Of a stretch of 11,993 nucleotides of DNA, positions 7,822 through 11,993 are shown one piece after another. Every line of letters begins with the position of its first letter. Position 1 is the first letter of the stretch. The notes beneath the pieces are model-generated. The model did not search any database. It saw only the letters and a list, made by a program, of their open reading frames with translations, and was not told the origin of the DNA. A program made the translations under genes and the position numbers. Source of the stretch: DATBIO01 sp036556965 (GTDB lineage: Bacteria > Acidobacteriota > Vicinamibacteria > Fen-336); NCBI GenBank assembly GCA_036556965.1, contig DATBIO010000130.1:1-11993 (forward strand), written 5' to 3'.

Positions 7822-8400
7822 CTACTGCCCCGGCGCCTCCGCGATGACCGGCTCCGGCACGCGGTTCTTGACGGCGGGGAGCGACCGCAGGTAGGCGAAC
7901 ATCGCGCGCAGGTCGGCGTCCGTGTTCTGCTTGATGGCCTCGACGGGCATGGGGGGCAGGATCGGCCGCGCCGCCCCCATGTGCTTCCCCGTCTTCATCG
8001 CCTTCACGAACATCTCCTCCGTCCAGATGCCCATGCCCGTGTTCCGGTCGGGGGTCAGGTTGGTCGCGTAGGTCACGCCCCAGGGGCCCGCCCACGCGGT
8101 GAGGTCCCAGGTCGCGACGGCGACCCAGGGGCCTTCGGGCAGCTTCGGGGGCGCCGGGAGGGCGCTGCCCTCCGGGTGGCCGGACAGCGCGCGCGTCATG
8201 TCCGCCTCCGGTCCCCGCGGCCCCATCTTCTTCGGGGTGTGGCAGTCGTGGCAGCCCGACACGGTCATGAGGTGCCGGCCCCGCTCCACCGCGGGGTTCC
8301 TGGCGGCGGCGCGACGCGGCGCGGGCTTCGGCGCCGGCGACTGCGCGGCCACCACGGCGGGGAGACACAGCAGCAGGATGGCGGATGCGCGCAGGACCAC
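7822..8400 (-). CDS. exported monoheme cytochrome c
   Basis: The 192-residue protein has an N-terminal signal peptide (hydrophobic ASAILLLCLPAVVAA, cleavage after about residue 19) and a proline/alanine linker, so it acts in the periplasm. Heme c is attached at CHDCH (50-54). Met151 in LPPMP is the likely sixth ligand. The segment TNLTPDRNTGMGIWTEEMF (113-131) and the MFAYLRSLP tail (167-175) are typical of cytochrome domains from dehydrogenase-linked electron-transfer proteins. It probably passes electrons between a periplasmic dehydrogenase and the respiratory chain; no dehydrogenase gene is adjacent. The start is GTG 8400 with GGAGG seven bases upstream. It follows the serine hydrolase gene on the same strand after 36 bases. 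Confidence 0.88.
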   Translation of the reverse strand: MVLRASAILLLCLPAVVAAQSPAPKPAPRRAAARNPAVERGRHLMTVSGCHDCHTPKKMGPRGPEADMTRALSGHPEGSALPAPPKLPEGPWVAVATWDLTAWAGPWGVTYATNLTPDRNTGMGIWTEEMFVKAMKTGKHMGAARPILPPMPVEAIKQNTDADLRAMFAYLRSLPAVKNRVPEPVIAEAPGQ

Positions 8401-8433
8401 GGGGGGACCTCCGGAGGGACGAGAGCGCCGCGG

Positions 8434-8439
8434 ATTCTA
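8434..8439 (-). promoter_or_regulatory. TAGAAT -10-like box for the cytochrome gene
   Basis: TAGAAT reads 8439 to 8434 on the minus strand and includes the TAG stop of the serine hydrolase gene. It would place a transcript start about 27 bases before the cytochrome GTG. No -35 is recognisable. Confidence 0.35.
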
Positions 8440-9924
8440 TCGCGCCCTCCTCCGCGCGGGCGCCTTCCGGCGGACGGGCGGCGCCTCCGTGCGCTTGCGC
8501 ACGCCGATGAACCAGCCGTTGTCGTAGACGGCCAGGCGCTCGGCGCGCGCGCCCTCCCCCGCGAAGCGCATCTCCGTGCTGGGGCTGTCCGCGTGCAGGA
8601 ACAGGTCGCCGCCCTCCCACAACAGCCGCGCCCGCCCCAGGCGGGGGCCATGCGCCTGCAGCCCCTGGGCACCGCCGCTCACCGTCCAGGTGGTCGAGCC
8701 CGCGTACCACCCGGTGTAGCGGCCCACCGCCTCGCGCGGCAGGGGTTTCGCGGCGGGCGCGGCCTCCCCCAGGCCCAGGGCCAGGCGGGCCAGCCGCGCC
8801 TCGATGTCCGTGGCCACCAGCTTGGCGCCGATGCGCTCCGTGTTCATGAGGACGATGACCGTGAGCCCGTCCGCCGGGTAGTGCGCGAGCACGGAGCGGT
8901 TGCTCTTGCCCCCGCCCGTGTGCCCCAGCTTGCGGTGCCCGCGCAGGTCTCCCATGCGCGTGCCCAGGCCGTAGTCCACGGGGTAGCCGTCGGCGAGCAG
9001 GCTGGGCGCGCGCATCCGCGCCACGGAGGCGGCGCTCAGCACGCGGCCCTCGTCCAGGGCGTGCTCCCAGCGGAGGAGGTCGGCGGCGCTCGCGCACAGC
9101 CCGCCCGCGGCGAAGAAGCCCGCGTGCTCCCAGTAGGCCGTGGGCGCGGCGCCGCGACGGCCCGCCTCGTAGTCCTGGGCGCGGTTCGGCACCGCGCCCC
9201 CGCCCTCGCAGTAGCCCGTGGCGGTCAGGCCCGCGGGTTCCACGATCGCCCCGCGCAGGTAGTCGGCGAAGGCCTGCCCCGAGGCCTTCTCGATGACGTG
9301 GCCCAGCACGTAGAAGCCGGCGTTGTTGTAGTCCCACTTCTCGCCGGCCGGGAAGCGCACGGCCCGCACCCGCAGCGCGGTGGGCGCCTCCGCGTGCACC
9401 CCCGCCGGCGAGCCGCGCTGGCCGAAGTGCGCGTACTGCGGGAGTCCCGAGGTGTGGCTCAACAGGTGGTGGACGCGGATGGCCTCCGCCCGCGGCCCCA
9501 GCTCGGGCATGAAGCGTGAGAGCGGGTCGTCCAGGCTCAGCCGCCCCTGCTCCGCCAGCTTCAGGACGGCGGCGGCGGTGAACTGCTTCGTGATCGAGGC
9601 CACGGCGTAGGAGGTGTCGAGGCCGGCGGCCACGCCCTGCTCGCGGTCCGCGAAACCGTACCCCTTGCCCAGCACCCGCCGGCCGTCGTCCTCGACGAGG
9701 ACCGTCGCCCCCACGATGCCGGCTTCCGTGAAAGCGGCCTGCGCGGCGGCGTCCAGCGCGGCCACCAGCGCGGGGTCCGGCGTGGGCGAGGGAGACGGAG
9801 AGGGCTCGGGAGCCGCCGCCGCCCCCGGTCGCGTTTCCGAGTCCGAGGACTGCGGCGCGCCGGCGCACGACGCGCCCGACACCAACGCCGCCACGGCAAC
9901 GGCGGAGCGAGCCCAGGGCTTCAT
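8437..9924 (-). CDS. lipoprotein serine hydrolase, beta-lactamase/PBP4* family
   Basis: The 495-residue protein begins with MKPWARSAV, a hydrophobic segment and a lipobox-like ending at C20, then a Pro/Ser-rich linker (40-50): a secreted, probably lipid-anchored enzyme. The class C beta-lactamase-related fold shows all three motifs: S110-I-T-K113 (nucleophile and base), Y199-N-N201 and H335-T-G-G (KTG equivalent), plus HHLLSHTSGLP (152-162). A C-terminal domain of ~100 residues follows. Such proteins include D-aminopeptidases, esterases and peptidoglycan peptidases; true antibiotic resistance is not implied. ATG 9924 is preferred over the longer open frame because it starts the signal peptide and has GGGAG and a TATGCT box directly upstream. 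Divergent from intI across 77 bases. Confidence 0.88.
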   Translation of the reverse strand: MKPWARSAVAVAALVSGASCAGAPQSSDSETRPGAAAAPEPSPSPSPTPDPALVAALDAAAQAAFTEAGIVGATVLVEDDGRRVLGKGYGFADREQGVAAGLDTSYAVASITKQFTAAAVLKLAEQGRLSLDDPLSRFMPELGPRAEAIRVHHLLSHTSGLPQYAHFGQRGSPAGVHAEAPTALRVRAVRFPAGEKWDYNNAGFYVLGHVIEKASGQAFADYLRGAIVEPAGLTATGYCEGGGAVPNRAQDYEAGRRGAAPTAYWEHAGFFAAGGLCASAADLLRWEHALDEGRVLSAASVARMRAPSLLADGYPVDYGLGTRMGDLRGHRKLGHTGGGKSNRSVLAHYPADGLTVIVLMNTERIGAKLVATDIEARLARLALGLGEAAPAAKPLPREAVGRYTGWYAGSTTWTVSGGAQGLQAHGPRLGRARLLWEGGDLFLHADSPSTEMRFAGEGARAERLAVYDNGWFIGVRKRTEAPPVRRKAPARRRAR

Positions 9925-9930
9925 GCTCCC

Positions 9931-9936
9931 AGCATA
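9931..9936 (-). promoter_or_regulatory. TATGCT -10 box of the serine hydrolase gene
   Basis: TATGCT reads 9936 to 9931 on the minus strand, with six bases to the ATG at 9924. The expected transcript start is at the ATG itself, although GGGAG also sits in this gap. No clear -35. Confidence 0.4.
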
Positions 9937-10001
9937 GCGGCGCGCCCGGCCGCTGGGCCGTCCGGGCCTCCCTTGACCGGTGCCTTCGGTAGCTTCCGCA
10001 A

Positions 10002-11006
10002 GTGAGCAGCGCTTCCCCACCGCCGGCGGGCGTGCCGCCCATCTCCACGCCGGCGCAGCTCTTCGACCGCACGCGGCTGCTCATCCGCGCCCGCCACTAC
10101 AGCTGCCGCACGGAAAAGGCCTACCTGGGTTGGATCCGGCGCTTCATCGCCTTCCATGGCCGGCGCCACCCCGGCGACCTGGGTAGCCGCGAGGTCGTGG
10201 ACTTCCTGTCCCGCCTCGCGGTCGACGGCCACGTCAGTGCCTCCACCCAGAACCAGGCATTCAGCGCCCTGCTCTTCCTCTATCGGACCGTCCTCGGCCG
10301 GGAGCTCACGGGCCTCGAAGCCACCCGCGCCAAGCCCCCGCAGCGGCTACCCGTCGTGCTCTCCCGCAGCGAAGTCACCGACGTGCTCGCCCGCCTCAAG
10401 GGCGCCCCCCGCCTGATGGCGCTCCTCATGTACGGCGGCGGCCTCCGCCTGCTCGAGGCCGCGAGCCTGCGGGTCAAGGACGTGGACTTCGACCGCAGCG
10501 AGCTCACGGTGCGCGACGGCAAGGGCCGCAAGGACCGCGTCACCATCCTGCCCGGCCGCACCGCCGAGCGCCTGCGCGCCCACCTGGAGCGCGTGCGCGG
10601 GCTCCACCAGGCCGACCTGAAGGCGGGCGCCGGCGCCGTCCAACTCCCGGATGCCCTGGCGCGCAAGTACCCCACGGCCATGTTCGAATGGCCGTGGCAG
10701 TGGGTCTTCCCCGCCCGCCGTTCGTACGTCGATCCCGAGACGGGCTGTCGGCGCCGCCATCACCTGCACGAATCGGTCGTGCAACGCGCCTTTCGCGAGG
10801 CCGTCCGGACCGCCGGCCTCTCCAAGGCGGCCACCTGCCATACCCTGCGGCACTCCTTCGCCACACACCTGCTGGAGAGCGGCTACGACATCCGCACCAT
10901 CCAGGAGCTGTTGGGCCACAGCGACGTCGCCACGACCATGATCTACACGCACGTACTCAACCGCGGAGGCCGAGGCGTGCGCAGCCCGCTCGACACCCTG
11001 GGGTAG
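10002..11006 (+). CDS. intI: integron integrase IntI (tyrosine recombinase)
   Basis: The 334-residue site-specific recombinase joins cassette attC sites, folded as single strands, to attI. The N-terminal core-binding domain shows LLIRARHYSCRTEKAYLGWI (26-45). Catalytic residues are R149, K174, H280, R283, H306 and Y315, each exactly three positions after R146, K171, H277, R280, H303 and Y312 of IntI1. The IntI-specific extra helix absent from XerC/D is present at 218-238 (ALARKYP..W.WQWVFP). HTLRHSFATHLLESGYDIRT and THVLNRGGRGVRSPLD are classic. The frame is intact, so the protein is probably active. The start is GTG 10002; a TTGACC lies at 9973-9978 but no good -10 pairs with it. No LexA box was recognised. 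Unusually, cassettes follow its 3' end on the same strand. Confidence 0.96.
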   Translation: MSSASPPPAGVPPISTPAQLFDRTRLLIRARHYSCRTEKAYLGWIRRFIAFHGRRHPGDLGSREVVDFLSRLAVDGHVSASTQNQAFSALLFLYRTVLGRELTGLEATRAKPPQRLPVVLSRSEVTDVLARLKGAPRLMALLMYGGGLRLLEAASLRVKDVDFDRSELTVRDGKGRKDRVTILPGRTAERLRAHLERVRGLHQADLKAGAGAVQLPDALARKYPTAMFEWPWQWVFPARRSYVDPETGCRRRHHLHESVVQRAFREAVRTAGLSKAATCHTLRHSFATHLLESGYDIRTIQELLGHSDVATTMIYTHVLNRGGRGVRSPLDTLG

Positions 11007-11042
11007 GAGCGTGCGCGCCGAGCCCGTGGCCGGAGCCCGCCT

Positions 11043-11060
11043 CTTAGCTGCTAAGCTAAG
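11043..11060. repeat. 7-bp hairpin just after intI
   Basis: CTTAGCT (11043-11049) and AGCTAAG (11054-11060) pair around a GCTA loop. It marks the change from GC-rich chromosomal to AT-richer integron sequence. There is no T-run, so it is not a convincing terminator; it may be part of attI. Confidence 0.5.
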
Positions 11061-11066
11061 TCGCCC

Positions 11067-11173
11067 TTATCCAGTTACACTGCATTCAATGTCGGATAAC
11101 TCGATAAGAGCGACATAGGACGCTCGTGTTATCTAGTTAAGCTGCGTTCTACGTAGGATACTAAGTGTTATCC
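11067..11173 (+). other. candidate attI region with direct and inverted repeats
   Basis: This stretch lies between the intI stop and the first cassette and carries no gene. Two 33-bp imperfect direct repeats (11067-11099 and 11129-11161; 25 of 33 positions equal) each begin TTATC and end in GGATA, so each is also an inverted pair. A third TTATCC starts at 11168. Other inverted pairs are GGATAAC (11094-11100) with GTTATCC (11167-11173), and GATAAC..GAGCG (from 11095) with CGCTC..GTTATC (to 11133). A consensus GTTRRRY core, GTTAAGC, is at 11136-11142. Multiple integrase-binding repeats next to intI are known for attI sites. The insertion point is inferred at G11167/T11168 from the cassette analysis. 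An ORF-less cassette remnant is an alternative. Confidence 0.6.
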
Positions 11174-11197
11174 ATGCCGAAGGGGTCGCATCCGTGA
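11174..11197 (+). other. seven-codon mini-ORF overlapping the cassette 1 start
   Basis: ATG at 11174 encodes MPKGSHP and ends in TGA (11195-11197), overlapping the GTG start of the cassette gene as GTGA. The mini-ORF itself contains the AAGGGG ribosome site of that gene. It resembles the idea of ORF-11 in attI1, a short ORF that aids translation of the first cassette. Short ORFs arise easily by chance, so this is weak. Confidence 0.3.
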
Positions 11198-11598
11198 CTG
11201 AGCCAGGAGTTGCGTCGCTATCGGCACCGATGCGCCGTCTCGGCTGGGTTCTCGCCGTCGGAATGCTTCTCTATCCCATCGACACTGCCCTCGCCTGGTG
11301 GGTGACCGTTCGTGAACTCGACAGGCAGCGTGACGTCGAGATCGTGATCCCTTCCGGCTCCGGAGTGCAGATGGACCTCCGGCACATGGCGATCCACTGC
11401 GGCCCGATCGGATGGGCCGGGGCCTGGTCGTGGGTGTTGGGGATTCTATGGATGATATGTGGGTCGGCTCTCTGTCTTGTGCGCTCGCGCGGGGGCAGGA
11501 GGGTGGAGGCGCAGACGTCTCGATCATTGGTGGCGGTCTTGTCAGGTATCCTCATCGTGCTGGCGGCAGTAGGTCTCGAAGGCGTGTTGGTTCGCTGA
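11194..11598 (+). CDS. cassette 1 protein: small three-helix membrane protein, unknown function
   Basis: The 134-residue protein is not recognised. Three hydrophobic segments are visible at about residues 16-38 (LGWVLAVGMLLYP, then ALAWWV), 72-96 (IGWAGAWSWVLGILWMICG) and 111-133 (SLVAVLSGILIVLAAVGLEG). A polar loop (about 39-71) and an Arg-rich loop (97-110, RSRGGRR) separate them, so an inner-membrane location is expected. The start is GTG 11194, with AGGGG (11181-11185) eight bases upstream; ATG 11230 is in frame but lacks a well-spaced ribosome site and would trim only the polar N-terminus. Codon use and GC look lower than in the chromosomal genes. The attC site begins 17 bases after the stop, as expected for a cassette gene. 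Confidence 0.7.
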   Translation: MTEPGVASLSAPMRRLGWVLAVGMLLYPIDTALAWWVTVRELDRQRDVEIVIPSGSGVQMDLRHMAIHCGPIGWAGAWSWVLGILWMICGSALCLVRSRGGRRVEAQTSRSLVAVLSGILIVLAAVGLEGVLVR

Positions 11599-11615
11599 GA
11601 GGCAGACGTACGGAT

Positions 11616-11692
11616 GGATAACAATGGATTGAAGCTGACGAGCGCCGCACGGCAAGGTGCGGCGGCGCTCGCAGCTTAATCCAGTGTTGTGC
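11616..11692 (+). other. attC recombination site of cassette 1
   Basis: A 77-base imperfect inverted repeat with attC architecture. R'' is GGATAAC (11616-11622) and R' is GTTGTGC (11686-11692; cut after G11686). AACA (11620-11623 with 11685-11688), TGGATT (11625-11630 with 11678-11683), AAGCTG (11632-11637 with 11672-11677) and CGAGCGCCGC (11639-11648 with 11662-11671) form the stem. The left arm has two unpaired bases, G31 and A38 (positions 11631 and 11638), as the extrahelical bases of folded attC sites, and an A/G mismatch at 11624/11684. The loop is 13 bases. R'' and R' fit the RYYYAAC/GTTRRRY consensus only at AAC/GTT. Confidence 0.85.
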
Positions 11693-11725
11693 GGACCGAT
11701 TGAAGGGCCACGGCGACGAGCCGGC

Positions 11726-11993
11726 ATGAACGCCAAGCACCTCGGCGACTCGTACGACATCGTCAAGCAGGCCTTGCTCCGCGCCCTCTCCGGGCTCGGT
11801 GACTGGGAAGCGCATCCAATGCTCACCACTCGGTTTGATGAGGCTCAGGCAGCCTCCTTCTCGAAGCTCATCGGTGTGGAGCTCTTGTCGCTGGAAGTGC
11901 TCGAGCAGGCAAGTGACAGGAAGGCCTACTTCGCTCCGGCAGCTGCCAGCAGGAAGCACGTCTTCTTGGATCCCGACACCGGTCTCCGACTCC
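11726..11993 (+). CDS. cassette 2 protein, partial (runs off the window), hypothetical
   Basis: An uninterrupted frame from ATG 11726 gives 89 residues up to the window end, with no stop. It begins MNAKHLGDSYDIVKQALL, has PMLTTRFDEAQAASFSKLIG (31-50) and ends with DRKAYFAPA, then KHVFLDPDTGLRL. No signal peptide or membrane segment is visible, so it is probably cytosolic. It recalls, from memory, hypothetical proteins often met in integron cassettes; no function can be given. The start lies 39 bases after the cassette 2 boundary (11687), normal for a cassette. The upstream ribosome site is weak (GACGAG). The minus-strand frame across it is a shadow. Confidence 0.72.
   Translation, partial: MNAKHLGDSYDIVKQALLRALSGLGDWEAHPMLTTRFDEAQAASFSKLIGVELLSLEVLEQASDRKAYFAPAAASRKHVFLDPDTGLRL

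Larger units (their letters stand above)
11168..11686 (+). mobile_element. integron gene cassette 1
   Basis: The unit runs from TTATCC, after the G of the upstream core site, to the G of its own attC R' site. It holds one plus-strand gene and then the attC, the normal order for a cassette. On excision, the attC of the circle would combine R'' GGATAAC (11616-11622) with G11686 plus TTATCC from 11168, making GTTATCC, an exact 7-base complement of R''. This supports both edges. Confidence 0.75.

Noticed and set aside
8437..9924. Serine hydrolase as an integron-linked antibiotic resistance beta-lactamase
   Set aside because: It is a chromosomal neighbour divergent from intI, not a cassette, and its SITK/YNN/HTGG motifs fit the wide esterase/peptidase family; resistance is not supported.
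9973..9978. TTGACC as the -35 box of intI
   Set aside because: No acceptable -10 lies 16-18 bases downstream, so a promoter could not be assigned.
7760..10084. 774-residue minus-strand open frame spanning the cytochrome and serine hydrolase
   Set aside because: Arg/Gly/Ala-rich low-complexity translation in a different frame from the two real genes, which have signal peptides and catalytic motifs.
10002..11006. XerC/XerD chromosome-dimer recombinase
   Set aside because: The IntI-only insertion at residues 218-238 and the attC next to it identify an integron integrase.
11043..11173. CRISPR array
   Set aside because: Only two degenerate 33-bp repeats, each internally inverted, with no cas genes; the setting fits an integron attachment site.
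11552..11959. Minus-strand open frame across the attC and cassette 2
   Set aside because: It runs through the attC stem and opposes a frame with a well-placed start and protein-like sequence.

Overview
The window is a GC-rich bacterial chromosome segment. It is dense with short-spaced or overlapping housekeeping and accessory genes and ends, on the right, in the start of an integron. The organism cannot be named from the sequence. A Myxococcus-type cysteine-rich repeat in the lipoprotein at about 5954-7357, the very high GC, the many GTG/TTG starts and the gene content fit a myxobacterium-like or other GC-rich soil/sediment lineage. This is an inference, not an identification.

Layout. (1) 1-1541, minus strand: a tight operon, Nudix hydrolase with zinc ribbon -> TPR-like protein -> hotdog thioesterase, closed by a 16-bp perfect hairpin. 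(2) 1542-1601: a 60-bp divergent promoter region with near-consensus -10 boxes lying so close to both starts that the mRNAs are probably leaderless. (3) 1602-7803, plus strand: ferredoxin-NADP-reductase-like flavoprotein; thiI preceded by a duplicated fragment of its own 5' end plus two hairpins; SirB1-type transglutaminase-like/TPR protein; archaeal-type class I fructose-bisphosphate aldolase (TTG start); a PHP-like lipoprotein; and a small P-loop kinase. The last two have no ATG/GTG/TTG start available and seem to start at CTG codons inside the 3' end of the gene before. (4) 7822-9924, minus strand: a secreted monoheme cytochrome c and a lipoprotein serine hydrolase of the beta-lactamase/PBP4* fold. 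(5) 10002-11993, plus strand: an integron integrase (IntI) with the IntI-specific insertion and all catalytic residues, then an AT-richer repeat-filled stretch (candidate attI), a complete gene cassette (three-TM membrane protein plus attC) and the first 89 codons of a second cassette gene.

The main result is the integron. IntI lies on the same strand as the cassettes and the cassettes follow its 3' end, the uncommon 'inverted integrase' arrangement rather than the divergent class 1 layout. The 5' edge of cassette 1 can be inferred: its own R'' (GGATAAC) is perfectly complementary to the GTTATCC at 11167-11173 that would be rejoined to it in the excised circle. Second-tier observations are the thiI 5' duplication, whose differences within the aligned coding part are only synonymous or start-codon changes; the two successive CTG-start genes; and the repeated leaderless promoter geometry.
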